Positions 10,107-20,465 of a DNA stretch of 64,000 bases are shown in pieces; positions within the stretch are counted from its first letter, which is position 1, and each line of letters starts with the position of its first letter. The stretch is from Gracilariopsis chorda (Eukaryota > Rhodophyta > Florideophyceae > Gracilariales > Gracilariaceae), in contig NBIV01000026.1 in assembly GCA_003194525.1 (NCBI GenBank), positions 186,001-250,000 of the forward strand. The letters are read 5' to 3'. The notes beneath the pieces are model-generated. The model saw only the letters and a list, made by a program, of their open reading frames with translations. It was not told the DNA's origin and searched no databases. A program made the translations under genes and the position numbers.

Positions 10107-11833
10107 TCACTTCTCATCGCTCCCGCCTCGTTCACCCTCCCTTCGCCCACAAAGCAGCTCACGCAGCGCCGTCATGCTTGTCTGCGGGTTGTGATCGTGT
10201 AACATCCATTCCGATACCTCTACGTCACCAAAGTACGTTCTTTCTCGCCGCACCAGTCCACTCGTCGGCATTCCCTCCCCACGCCGACCAGCTTCCGAAA
10301 ACGCCCGGTCAAGGTGCCACACGCTCCCCCCCAGGTACAGCTGCGCCGCCGCCTCGCCCACCTCCCGTGCAACATCGTCTCCGTCCATATCAAAATGGCG
10401 CGCAAACGCATACCCCCCCCCCAACCGCCCCGACTGCTGTCGCTGTCGTCGTCGACTGCTCTGAGCACTCTCCGCCAGCATGCTTGACACAAACACAGTC
10501 GCGTTGAGCGCCATGTTCCACAACGCGCTCGGAGCCCTTGTCCCCCTCCAACCTCGCCATTCGCCCTTTGTAATGCCGCCTGCGCCTGCTGCCCAATCGT
10601 GCGACTCGCCAACTCTATCCCGCTTGTTCCCGTGCTTGCCACCGTGTTCTCTACGTGTCGCGAGATGTTGCGCGCACTCTCGGCGCCCATTACCGTACCC
10701 GCCACGCTTTCAACCGCTCGCCCCACTGACGTGCTGATGTTTCGACCCCAGTCGTGTTGCGACAACTTGAGCAGCAACCGGTCCACCGAAGCCGGACACA
10801 GTCGCGGCACCAAGTCCAGATGCGTTACAAGCGTTGTAATGTCGCAGTTCGCAGAATGTGTGGCCAATCGACGAGTCAAGAACGGCGGAGATGCGTATGC
10901 AAAACACTTTGGATACCGTAGCGGTCGTTTGATACTCCGATCCATGTGCGCCACATGTCGCAACAACATCGTGAACGCAGACGCTACAGCCGCTCCAAGC
11001 GAATGTCCCACCACCACGAACAAGCTGGGTTGAAACACCTCCGTATACTTGACCAGCGTTGGCAAAAGTTGATGGAACAACCCTCTGGCCGATCGTACCA
11101 CGCCCCGGTGACCGTGCCCAGTCAAGAACTCCTCCAACTCCGCGCTCAGATTGGTAATAAAGTCCGACATTTCCTTGGATCCTCGAATGGACAATACTAG
11201 ATGTTGCCGTCGTTGATCGTAACATATCAGATATCCGGGATTGCAAGTCTCTGCCATTAAACGACTCGCCAACGGCTCGTCAATGCCAAGTTGCCCCAAA
11301 ACTGTTTTTTGTGCCTCTGTGGTTCGCGCGTACGCGGCATCCGCCACGGCGAGGTAGTGCGCCAGCATCTCCAAATCGGGCGCTCCGTCCTCTACCAAAC
11401 CCGCCGGAGACGTGTTTCCACGCCGCTGTTGCTCCTCCATGCGCGCTCGGTCACATTCACCCATGTATGACTGAAACGCCAGATACAGCTCTGCCGCGCT
11501 TGGTAGGTTTCCGCCCATGCGCAAATGAAGACGCGTTCTCGCCGACCATAACTGGCGCGCAATGGTGGACAACGCCTCCGGGTCTAGCAACGGACCGAGA
11601 CCAATCAAGGCGGACATGTTGTTGACTCGCGTTTGCACGTGGTTGTAAAGGCGACGACGGCGTAAACGACGCTCTCGACGACGCACCACGGACGGGGGGG
11701 GGAGCTTTGGAGGCGGGTATTCAAGCACTTTTTGCGGACACGCAGCGTAGGGCGCGAATGAACGGTAGGGGTCGAGCGGCGCGCTGAAGGCGTATTGGGA
11801 AGATGGTAACGGGAGTGGCTGTGGCCAAGCCAT
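10107..11833 (-). CDS. Class-3 (diacylglycerol-lipase-like) alpha/beta hydrolase
   Basis: A lipase of the Lipase_3 family, expected to hydrolyse acylglycerols. The ATG at 11833 has A at -3 and G at +4; the frame runs further upstream without ATG. Numbering from it: Pro-rich N terminus (1-50), an Arg-rich basic patch (51-61), helical linker, lipase core from about 155. The nucleophile elbow is GHSLG at 276-280 (Ser278) and the acid is Asp340 in THLDLVPR. After about 10570 the frame loses similarity, whereas the next minus frame (about 10523-10107) carries the typical family C terminus: YLGGSVWHLDRA, then EVSEWMLHDHNP with the catalytic His. A short intron or a 1-2-nt indel between about 10570 and 10450 must join the two; a C run sits in this interval. 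All three catalytic residues are thus present, but on two frames. Confidence 0.75.
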
Positions 11834-11959
11834 GATGACTGTTGTTGCGAAGTGCGGATGCAGGGGTGGCACTGTGGTGCGTTGTGCGCCGCTTGTGATA
11901 GGCGGCTGGGTCGAGGCAAGTGTAGCGTGTCCGCGCTGCAATTGGGTGTGCAACTTTTT

Positions 11960-12484
11960 TTATTCGCGATGGTCGCTGCCTTGCTGGCGTGCGCTGTTAT
12001 CCGTCAGTTGAGCTTTATATGCCACTCTTGCTTGACGTCGCCTTTCTTCCCTGTGCAACTTTCGACGGTGCTGCCGTGTACGCTTCGTCGCTCTTTTTAT
12101 GGACGCCCGTGCTCGCCTCCGTTGGAGTGGCCTTCTTGAAGTCAGGAGCGTTAAGAACGCGGCCTCATAGACACACTCATGTAGCGCTTTGAGCGCTCTC
12201 TGAACTGTCGTCGCGAGACCACACCGTTTGCGCGCACATCTACATACGTCGATATATGATTGTAGCTTCTGGTGGAAGCTCTTAAGCAGCTGCACCCTCA
12301 TTCCGCGAGCTAAAGGGTTAGCATTGCTAGCCTTCATGTTTCCTTTTCGAAGGCGCACACGCTGATGCGCCACTGCGAATGACGCAGCGCGACAGCGCGA
12401 CACTATCTCCTGTTCATGACTGTATCTAGCTTCATCCAGCTCACCATTCACACCCCCTGTTGAAGCGCGCTCCCCGCCCAACAT
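11960..12484 (-). CDS. Hypothetical basic protein
   Basis: A 174-codon open frame starting at ATG 12484, about 130 bp upstream of the lipase start and on the same strand. The product is very basic: a Ser/Ala-containing N-terminal third, a Leu-rich helical middle, and an Arg/Lys-rich C-terminal 50 residues. I recognise no domain and the start context is poor (T at -3). It could be a spurious frame overlapping the lipase promoter. Confidence 0.25.
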   Translation of the reverse strand: MLGGERASTGGVNGELDEARYSHEQEIVSRCRAASFAVAHQRVRLRKGNMKASNANPLARGMRVQLLKSFHQKLQSYIDVCRCARKRCGLATTVQRALKALHECVYEAAFLTLLTSRRPLQRRRARASIKRATKRTRQHRRKLHREERRRQARVAYKAQLTDNSARQQGSDHRE

Positions 12485-13263
12485 GCACCCCCTCGACTAG
12501 GACACAGCACAACCTTCTGTTATCACAACAACACTCTTGCAAGTTGAGCTGATGATGATCACGGGTGAAGCGCTTCCTCCACTCGCCATGGAGCACCTTG
12601 CGCACTTAACTGCGTGCCATGCAACTTGTAATCACTCCGATTACGATTCGCCGCGCCATGGGCCACACTAGCATTCCCGATTAAGGTTATCCCATACACA
12701 TGGCCAAACCTTTTTTCCTCCCCAACAGATTGAGGAACGTCTCCGCCCGCCAGTGCGATGGAACGCAGATCCCGATAACTTCTAACAGCTTTGTAGCTCA
12801 CTGAGCACACAAACTGCGCAGTGCTCACGCACTCCGTGTGGACCGCGCGGCGAGCACTTTGCCAGTCGACTGGCTTATTAGCTGAAGAGCAACGCTACTT
12901 TAAAACCCCTCAAAAAGCAGTTCACCGCCACCCACGTGTAGAAACCGTCCAAACCGCCTCCAAACTGCACGATCACTGCAACAGTTTGATTCGATTGACC
13001 GTTACGCATATGGTACGAGCGCCCCCCTCCTTTCCCCACCGCGCCCTCCAACGGCTCGCGCTTTTCGCGTCTATTCGAGAGAGCCGTTCACTGCCTATCC
13101 CCCCCGCACTCACAATGTGTCCAATTCTCCGCCCTTGTAATATCTCAACGCCTCTCTCCCCCATCTCAGACCCCCATCTACATCACCCCTCTGCAAAAAT
13201 CCCGTCCACACCGTCTTCCCCGCCTCTCCCCTTCCGCCCACACAAACTACTGCTACAGCCATC
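12485..13263. other. Spacer; weak minus-strand frame and BAR-gene leader
   Basis: An ATG-less minus frame (about 12559-12890) gives a protein-like sequence of about 110 codons with no known domain. It could be an unrecognised exon. The last 200 bp before 13264 are pyrimidine-rich and are probably the promoter and 5' UTR of the BAR-like gene. A short palindrome CCAGTCGACTGG lies near 12860-12872. Confidence 0.35.
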
Positions 13264-14181
13264 ATGACGCTTCTGCGCTCCATTGGGAATCGTTTCCGCC
13301 GCCCGGATGATCGCTCGGATCATGATATACACTCCAATCATGATGCTTCTTTCGCTTTTTCCGTCTTACCACATTCAATCCTTCCGCACACCGTCTCCAG
13401 CAAACTGCTCGGTGGAACCGATGCTCCAATTGATGAATCTCCCGATCTATATTACGAAGACCGTCCCTTGGGCAATTCCATTCACGCGTTAGAGGAGATT
13501 CGAGTCGCGCTTCGAGAACTTGCTTCAGCAGCCAATGAGCATAAGGACATGCTTGTCGCTCACGCTAGCACCGAACGTACCTTGGGAGATACGCTGGTCG
13601 ACGTCATGCAGCCGCGAACGACCGCTTCCGAAAACGACGACGAGGACATGTCACTCTCCGACAGCCCCCATGACCATGACGAGAACAATCCCACCTCCCA
13701 TTTTTCCACCTATCTGCCAATCGAGGCAAGAGAGTCTCAAAAAGCTCTCGGAAAAGGCCTCTCCTGTCACAGTGATGCTATCATAAAACTCAGCGTTGCC
13801 ATAAGTTCGCCCATCAATGACCTCACCCGATCGTTTGAAGAACGTTATCAGCGAAAGATCGTACCGCTTCGCAAGAGATACATCGACCAAAAGGGCCAGT
13901 ATCTCAAGTACAAACGACATGCCGATATGGCCGATACCGATGAAAAGAGAAGTTATTATGAAGCACTCGCAGAGGCTGCTAAACCTGTGTGGATTCGCAC
14001 CTCGACTGAACTTCGCACTGAGTCGGATGTGATGACGGAACTAACAGCCAAGAATATGGCAAAATGGAGCAGAAATATCGCCCTGCATCACGAACGCGCT
14101 TTAGCGATAGCCGCCGCAAACTTTGCAGACGCCTTCAATCGCGCAAAAACGATCCCTTCGCTGTGGAAAAGTGGAAAGTGA
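13264..14181 (+). CDS. BAR-domain-like helical protein
   Basis: Single exon, 305 aa; the ATG context is ATCATGA with A at -3. Residues 1-70 are polar and probably disordered. Residues 72-110 form a helix, followed by an acidic loop rich in Asp/Glu/His (about 120-145). From about 155 to 300 the sequence is long amphipathic helix with Lys/Arg-rich patches (RKIVPLRKRYIDQKGQYLK) and a conserved-looking Trp-Ser-Arg-Asn segment. This pattern resembles BAR/AH-type membrane-curvature modules, which bind acidic phospholipids as dimers; no SH3 or PH domain follows. The family call rests on helical pattern and motif feel only, not on a diagnostic residue. A sorting-nexin-like or IVY1-like protein is an alternative. 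Confidence 0.5.
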   Translation: MTLLRSIGNRFRRPDDRSDHDIHSNHDASFAFSVLPHSILPHTVSSKLLGGTDAPIDESPDLYYEDRPLGNSIHALEEIRVALRELASAANEHKDMLVAHASTERTLGDTLVDVMQPRTTASENDDEDMSLSDSPHDHDENNPTSHFSTYLPIEARESQKALGKGLSCHSDAIIKLSVAISSPINDLTRSFEERYQRKIVPLRKRYIDQKGQYLKYKRHADMADTDEKRSYYEALAEAAKPVWIRTSTELRTESDVMTELTAKNMAKWSRNIALHHERALAIAAANFADAFNRAKTIPSLWKSGK

Positions 14182-14470
14182 GATTTTACTACAGAGGTAG
14201 ATAGATCTGTTCTTCTTTGTCTTGTTTTCGTTGTGTCTGGTTGTTGTATGTGCCTTTCCCTCTTATTTCTTCTTCTTCCCACCCATGCTGATCTATCGTG
14301 CATGCTCCCTGTTGCGCTTTGTCTATGGTCTTGTACTTCAATAATTTCTTTGATATGGTCTTTATTATCATTGTTTCATCCCCTGCATCAAAGCGTTGGT
14401 ACGTCAAGTAGTGCGACTGGTGATTGGTTCTTATACATGCGAGGTCTAAGTTTCTAATAAACCGCAAGAA
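14182..14470 (+). other. 3' UTR with AATAAA
   Basis: T-rich sequence follows the BAR-like stop codon. AATAAA at 14456-14461 is a plausible polyadenylation signal about 275 bp after the stop. From 14470 to 15305 I see no further gene; this part is probably the TSR3 promoter and leader. Confidence 0.4.
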
Positions 14471-15305
14471 TGACTCCAAACACCCCCGACGTTCACTTAT
14501 CTGAATATGTCAAAAGGGTAATCAACGCGTGCCGTACCACGCTCAGGCTTGGGAATGATGTTGATGTTCTCTCAAGTCAGAGGGGCATTACCAACATTTC
14601 CTATATCTAAATCTATTATCCCGCGCGTGCCCTGCACGAAGGTGAGCAACGACCTCACAACGAATTTCATTGAATAATGCCGTACAAACATTCTCTATCC
14701 TACGCTAGTGCCCAAGCAACGTTGTCCGTTAATCTCAACCGCGTTGCTGCAGTGATCCTGCTCAGCGGCTTCGTCGATGGCCCTTTAGACAGTGTTGCAG
14801 CGCGGTCCTGTGGCTTCGTCCCCCTACAGCAAGCAGCCATCCAGTGAGTCAAAAACATCTCTGCAGTGCCCTATAAAGCGCAGTGTTCGTTTTGACAGAG
14901 GTTGCTGGAGAGCTTTGAAAGCTCTTGTGACGCGAATACATTCTTTCCTTTATGTACTGTTGTGAGGCGTTTCTATTTGAAGAAAAGGAGAGCCACAAAG
15001 CAAGAGATAGCTACAAACGCAATTAACCCACCGCGGTTTGTTCACAAGACTGCACTACGAGGGTGGGCCACCACTTTGCGGCCAAATACCACGCGCACCA
15101 GACACAGATAGTGTGCAAGAGTGAAATCCGTCCGAAGATTCCGCACCAAAGGCGTTTTCTTGAAGTGTTGTCACTGACTGGAATTAGACCAAAAGCTCAA
15201 AATTGGCACGATTCTGTTGACCACTTAACTGTCGTTCCCATACAACACCAATGTCCCAAACCACGACGGATCATTTGCGTATTCCAAGGCAAGGGGTCTT
15301 CCACA

Positions 15306-16088
15306 ATGCCCAAGAGGAACCGAACAAGGGACAAGTATGCAAACAGAAAGCCACGCCGGGAGGGGCAGATTGCAAAGGGAGAGCATTCCTCTGGCGTTGG
15401 TGAAAGCAGCGGTTACACTGGACCAGCACTTGCTATGTGGGACTTTAATCACTGCGCACCGCAGAAGTGTTCTGGAAGGAAGCTGGCGCGTCTTGGGATG
15501 CTGCGAACGCTTCGGATTTCACAGAAGCACCATGGAGTCGTTCTATCACCCATGGGGACGCGCGCAATTTCAAGGAGCGATGCTGCACTCGTTCAGGAAG
15601 CGGGTCTTGGAGTTGTGGACTGCTCATGGGCCCGCATTGACGAGGTACCATTCAACAGACTGAAGAGTGGAACTGATCGCTTACTACCATTCCTTGTTGC
15701 TGCAAACCCCATCAATTATGGGAAACCGCTGCGCTTAACATGTGCCGAAGCCTTGGCTGGGGGTCTGTTCATCATGGGATTTGTAGATTCAGCTCGGCAA
15801 GTACTGGAAAAGTTTGCATGGGGAGATTCATTCTGGAAGGTGAACGAAGAACTATTGGAAAAGTATAGCAGATGCGAAACTAGTGAGGAAGTTGTTGGAG
15901 TCCAGAACGCATACATCAAAACCTGTGAGCAGGAAGTAGAGGAAAGAAAAAAGCACGATGACCCGTTTTGGGGTTCAGAAGATGAAGCAGATGAAGCCAG
16001 TGAAGAAGAGGAGCAAGTGAATGAGAACTCAGAGGAGCAAGAGAACGAGAACTTAGAGGAAGACATCGGTCAAAGAGGAAACGCATGA
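15306..16088 (+). CDS. TSR3: 18S rRNA aminocarboxypropyltransferase (TSR3)
   Basis: TSR3 transfers the 3-amino-3-carboxypropyl group of S-adenosylmethionine to the hypermodified uridine of 18S rRNA (m1acp3-psi) late in 40S maturation, in the cytoplasm. The 260-aa product starts at an ATG with ACA before it; the longer open frame upstream shows no similarity. Family blocks follow in order: basic start with KPRRE, MWDFNHC with KCSGRKLARLG, GVVLSPMGTRAIS, VVDCSWARIDEVPF, RLLPFLVAANPINYGKP, the EALAGGLFIMGF helix, and KFAWGDSFWKVNEELLE. The last 50 residues are almost only Glu/Asp/Asn/Ser/Gln, as in other eukaryotic TSR3 tails. Length and motif order are normal and no intron is needed. Identification is firm. 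Confidence 0.93.
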   Translation: MPKRNRTRDKYANRKPRREGQIAKGEHSSGVGESSGYTGPALAMWDFNHCAPQKCSGRKLARLGMLRTLRISQKHHGVVLSPMGTRAISRSDAALVQEAGLGVVDCSWARIDEVPFNRLKSGTDRLLPFLVAANPINYGKPLRLTCAEALAGGLFIMGFVDSARQVLEKFAWGDSFWKVNEELLEKYSRCETSEEVVGVQNAYIKTCEQEVEERKKHDDPFWGSEDEADEASEEEEQVNENSEEQENENLEEDIGQRGNA

Positions 16089-16248
16089 AGTGAACGGGCC
16101 GTTTGACAATGATCACAATGACGCACAATGCGTTGCCACGCACGGTGTACACGTGCGACCTTCAATAAAGCACCGTCGGCCGCTCGAACTCCAGTGAGTC
16201 CCAGCGGCCGACAGTCCCGGCGGACTCGGACTGTGCAAAGCCGCATTG
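16089..16248. other. 3' flank of TSR3
   Basis: No gene seen. It contains CAATAAAG at 16163-16170, a possible polyadenylation signal, and a GC-rich patch with dyads (CGGCCG, CAGCGGCCGAC) before the transposon edge. Confidence 0.35.
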
Positions 16249-18498
16249 TAAAGGGGGGTAGCAATATTTGAACGCGACGCCATTACTTGAACGCCAATAT
16301 TATAACCAAAATTAAAGATTTCCCAATTTTCAACGATCCAATTGAAGATTCTGGGACAAAACTCAGCGATATCTTGAAAACCTGTGGATAAAATCCAAAA
16401 TAGACCTTCTCATTCAATTCTGCGACCCTGTAAACCATTTTGGCGCGCTTTCTGGCCGATTCAAATGAGACATTCTGCAACTGCATGCAAATGTCTCTTA
16501 TTGGGCACTGAAGCTCAACGGCCTTCTCCGGCTGATCTCCCGCAACTCTTGCCAAGCGACCATGGTCAACCAGTCCAAAGAGTCGCAAGAGTCACTCGTT
16601 CAGAAAGCACTAACAGCCCTCGCAGCAGGACAACCATACCGCACCGTAGAACAAGAATATGGCATTGCAAGATCCACACTTCACTACCGTTTAAACTAAT
16701 ACCGCAATGCTCGTCCTGGAAGGCGTAGGGTACTAACCGATGAGAAAGAAGAATGTATTGTTCAGCTTCTTTTGCGGTTTGCCGAACGAGTTACGCCCCT
16801 AATCCAGAACCATTTGCGAGAAGCGATTCAAATCTTTTGCAAAATGCTTTCCCCAGAACGCTTGGAAACTTTACCGTTTAACTACACCAATGTTTCCGAC
16901 TATTTTCTTCGTAGCTTTCGCAGGAGACATGACAAGAGACTACATTTTGTGAGGCCGCTGTCTCAAGAAAATAAACGATTCAAAGCGGTAAATGCCGAGA
17001 CTTTAACTCATCATTTCCCTACTGTCGGCAAACTTGTCAAAGAGAACAATATTAACGCCTCGCGCATCTTAAACCTTGATGAAGTGGGAGTCACGCCAGA
17101 CAAGGATGTTTCAAGGAGGACGTCTTCTAGGCGTCTATTTGCAAGAGGTGAGTCTAGAGATATGGTGATGAACGACTACAGCTACAAACACAGAGTGACG
17201 ATGATGCCCGTTGTTAACGCTGCAGGGGAAATCGGACCTTTGTTGGTCGTCGTCAAAGGCACCCGTATTCCGTACCAGACTGTGATGCGTTACGGAATTC
17301 CGTATCAAGAAACACCGGCCGTAACCTTGACACGAGGGTCTGTCATTGCTACAAGAGCGGAAACGGGGGGCGTTGACAGCGCTAATTTTCGGTCCTGGGC
17401 GGAACGGTATGTCGATCATGTCAAGGACCTGACTGCAAACGGCCGAAAGGTTCTGTTGGTTTACGATGCATACAGGGCTCACATATCTTTGGAAGTTCTG
17501 GAAATGTTTTTCGACAACGACATAATTGTGTACGCGTTGCCGGCGCATACATCTGGAAAAACTCAACCTCTAGACGTCGCGACATTTTCTGCTTTTAAAG
17601 CGCATTTGAATAGGATCAGCTGTGAATTTACGTTGAGTGCTGGGAACATGGGTGTGGATATGTTTTCATTTATGGTACTACTTCGAGAAGGTTATCATTG
17701 TGCATTTAAAAGAGAAGTTATTCAGGCAGGCTTTCGTAGGGCCGGATTATGGTCTGTTAATTTGGGGCGCCTGCTGAATGTACCGCGTCCGGCGTTGTGC
17801 GCTGTTGATCGCATTCTGTCCGTGGACGAACTGGAAGAGTTGTTTCGACAACGCTGTGTAGAATACAAGGACAAGATACTGGGGGCAGATGCGCGTGTGC
17901 TAGACTGTGGATTTGTGGACACTACAAATGGCTGTGTTATGACGTCGGAAACTGTGCTGGAGATGGCAAGGGCTAAACGAGCGCGCGACGTAGCAAAGAA
18001 GTCCGAAGAGCGATAAAAGCAGCTTGCTCATTCTCGTGCTGCTAATCAAAGACTACAGCTGCAGATACAGGCAGCAGAGCGCTTTAGAGCGGACCGCGAC
18101 CGCGTGCGAGCCCTTCTTGCTCGCATGGGCATCGAGCGCGTCAAGGAGCATCAGCGCCCGATGTCTCTCAAACGCGCCAATGCGCGGCGTCGAACGATGA
18201 GCAGGAAGCAGAGGTTTGGGTGACGTTGCAGGGTGCTCGAGTTTCAAATAAAGATTGTTTATTGGGCCAAAGCGCCGTGAGTGTCCGATCATACGCAATG
18301 CTTTGTCTGAATCGGGACCGTGAACTATTTTCACGATTACTCATTCGTTTGGTAGCCTTTGAATCTAGTTTTCTGGCACAGGAATTTGAAAACTGTCACG
18401 GTTTCAATGATTTTAATTAGGGATTCCAAAGTCTATTTGTTGTGGAGATACAGCCGTTTGTTTGGATTTTGTCCAATTATTCCTTTCCCCCCCCTTTA
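16249..18498 (+). mobile_element. pogo/Tigger-type DNA transposon, decayed, about 2.25 kb
   Basis: The element encloses a DDE transposase pseudogene. Candidate terminal inverted repeats are imperfect and about 25 bp long. The left end reads TAAAGGGGGG then AGCAATATTTGAAC (16249-16276); the right end, read on the minus strand from 18498, is TAAAGGGGGG then AGGAATAATTGGAC. Both ends start with TA, the target dinucleotide of the Tc1/mariner-pogo superfamily. Total size fits Tigger elements. Ends are inferred by eye from one copy. Confidence 0.6.
16562..18223 (+). pseudogene. pogo/Tigger-family DDE transposase with two in-frame TAA stops
   Basis: A frame of 554 codons. After the ATG (16562) comes a pipsqueak-type helix-turn-helix (about codons 10-45, with RTVEQEYGIARSTLHYRL). 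A TAA at 16697-16699 interrupts the frame there; the rest is open to 18013 and holds the catalytic DDE_1 core. The acidic triad is visible: Asp in ILNLDEVG, Asp in VLLVYDAYRAH, Asp in KTQPLDVATF. A second TAA (18014-18016) is followed by 68 more codons in the same frame, a basic coiled-coil tail ending at TGA 18221-18223. With two lone stops and everything else in frame, the copy is probably dead but young. CAA to TAA would explain both stops. Downstream AATAAA at about 18247 may be its polyadenylation signal. Confidence 0.8.
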
Positions 18499-19543
18499 GC
18501 GATGTGCATTGCTGGGCGCCCTCCGCGCCTCGGAGGCCACTGATCTCGTGCACCTTACGCTTCCTGAATAAATTAGCCCAACCGGTCCTCGGACGTTCTT
18601 TGTCAAGGAGGCAACCGCTTGTGCGGGACTTCATGCCCGTTGAACTTCTGCTTTTTCGAGCGAGCGTGACTCAGTATCCGAGCTTGCCACTGCCGCGTGC
18701 CACCGCTACAACTCGCCAAAACTCAGTTATGGACCTAGAACGTTAACATAGTTCCGCTAACTGCTACAGTTAAGGTTCAGAGAGGACAGAAGAGCACGTC
18801 TAAAATGCAGGGAGGACAAAACGGCACGTCTGAAAGGCTATGACAGAACTGCAAGCAAGTCTGCTTGGAATTATACGTGGAATCAGTCCAATTAGCACTA
18901 CCAGACCTGGGCGAAAGGGCGCACAAATGTATGTTTAAGTGCCGGTGCTGCTCCAAAGCTTAGAGAAGGAGAGAGACATCGACCTGTCAAAGAAAAGCTC
19001 CGGTAAAGACACCCAGTTGTTGCACTAATTGTGAACGTGTACGTATGCCCTTACCATGATGGCAGGGCATGCCTCCGAAATTTACATGCTCTTCCATCAT
19101 GGCAAGGGCATGCTCACGCAAACGTATGCATGCCGCCCACTTTTCCGTGCGCCGCCGCCTCACAAGCACCCACCGTGCCGTCAGAATTTTCCCACACAGA
19201 CAAGCCCATTCCTTGACCAGAAGGCTTTTTGGAGCGCAGGATGGCAGCGTAATACAAACATTACGTGCTCTGAGACTGAATTCTTTGCTCCGTCGCCTTA
19301 TTTTCACCGGGACCCTCAACGTCACCACTCTCATCGGCAGCGTCCACTGTTACATCCACCACAGCGCTTGTTGACGCGCTAATTGACCTCTTCACTTCTT
19401 CGTCGCTGCATGACGCCCTCTTTGGCTGCGTTCCGTCCACCACCTCTCTCCTACCCTCTGCCATAACACGAGCTACATCACTCGACACGGGTGAGCCCAG
19501 CGACACGGAAGCGCCCTCTGTCGCCTTCGGAGCCACGCTCTGA
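18499..19543. other. Spacer of unknown origin with short repeats
   Basis: No gene recognised. A roughly 30-bp imperfect tandem repeat (GAGGACA...GCACGTCT) lies at 18780-18838. CATGATGGCAGGGCATG-like units recur at 19035-19075 and 19097-19115. A 106-codon ATG-less minus frame (19581-19261), rich in Ser/Ala/Val/Glu, may be a decayed exon. Confidence 0.35.
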
Positions 19544-19912
19544 CCAGTTCCGCTAGAACTTGTCTTAACCAGCGCTGCCACCTCATGCCTCCTGTGGCCT
19601 GAGGGTCAGGTCAAGCCTGTATCCGGTGGCTCCGCTTGCATTCCATACTTAGGCGGTACTATTGCCAGTGCGGCACGCACCATCTGCATCCTCGCCATCA
19701 CCACCCTGCGCAAGAGGCTGTAACGCCCGCTGGGCGTGGTTCACCCGGTCATGTGGACGTGGAGCTACCTGGCAATCGGGCACGCAAGCAATATGTTCTA
19801 CACAAATGTCAGCAGCCGCCTTTTGCTGCTGCTCAACGTGGAGCTGTACGGCGTGCACATGGCACTGCTCAAACTCGTGGGGGCTGGTATTCTACCACTT
19901 CCGCCGCATTGA
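19544..19912 (+). pseudogene. Fragment of unknown protein, interrupted by one TAA
   Basis: From 19544 an ATG-less plus frame runs 122 codons to TGA 19910-19912, with a single TAA at 19721-19723. Both halves look like protein: the first has an Ala/Ile/Leu-rich hydrophobic segment, the second a segment with MWTWSYLAIGHASN and a Leu-rich stretch suggesting membrane or core helices. I recognise no family. It may belong to an unidentified transposon. Confidence 0.3.
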
Positions 19913-20039
19913 CGTGGCGTAGAAAATCATGCATATGCTGGACGTGACGGTGGTTCTGTCGTTTCCCGCGCTAGCTAAGGCAACACAGCAACAACGGCAA
20001 CACAGCAGCCACAATATCACAATGTAAAAGAGATATATT

Positions 20040-20465
20040 TTATTTGTCCAAACGGGTATCAAGCATGGTGAGAAGGAGTGGAATAGGGCCGACGTTATTC
20101 AGAAGACGACAGTTTGTAGAGAACACCACTACATGCAGTAGCCCACGCACGTAAAGGTTCGGTGCCTGGGCAATGAGGTCATTCAACACCACAGCAGCTT
20201 CTTCCCATTTCCTTTCGCTTTCAGAAATACTACGCAGTATCTCCTCCAATTCCAATAATAAGTCCTTACACCAACCAAACCCTTTGATTTAGGAAGGGAA
20301 TCCATTTGTAGCGTCTTTTTCAGTACCCGCCAGCGCCAGGGTATGCGTTTCTTCATATTCTTTCGCCTCCATATCGATAAAAGGATAATATGGAATGGAA
20401 TGACCTGATAAACTGGAATTGTCAGTCATGTCGCGAATGATGGCAGTGGTGGCAGGCCTGGACAT
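20040..20465 (-). pseudogene. Unknown 141-residue frame with one internal TAA
   Basis: An ATG at 20465 opens a minus-strand frame of 142 codons to the stop at 20040, broken only by TAA at 20291-20289. The N-terminal 58 residues are polar; after the stop come an amphipathic helix with LELEEILRSISESERKW and a Leu/Val-rich C-terminal part. No domain is recognised. The intact remainder suggests a recent lesion, an assembly error, or a short unrecognised intron. Confidence 0.35.

Noticed and set aside
10220-10450. C-terminal part of the longest lipase frame (Cys/Arg/Trp-rich)
   Set aside because: No family similarity; the next frame carries the conserved lipase C terminus over the same DNA.
9875-10507. 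210-codon plus-strand frame starting near a strong ATG context at 10028
   Set aside because: It is antisense to the lipase C terminus with its catalytic His block, and its Pro/Ala/Ser-rich composition is typical of a shadow frame.
15337-15663. 108-codon frame overlapping TSR3
   Set aside because: Shadow of TSR3, whose motifs are unambiguous in the other frame.
16562-20465. Alternative genetic code in which TAA is read as an amino acid
   Set aside because: Intact-looking genes in the window use TAA as the final stop (for example CBM48) with no conserved continuation beyond it, so isolated nonsense mutations are simpler.
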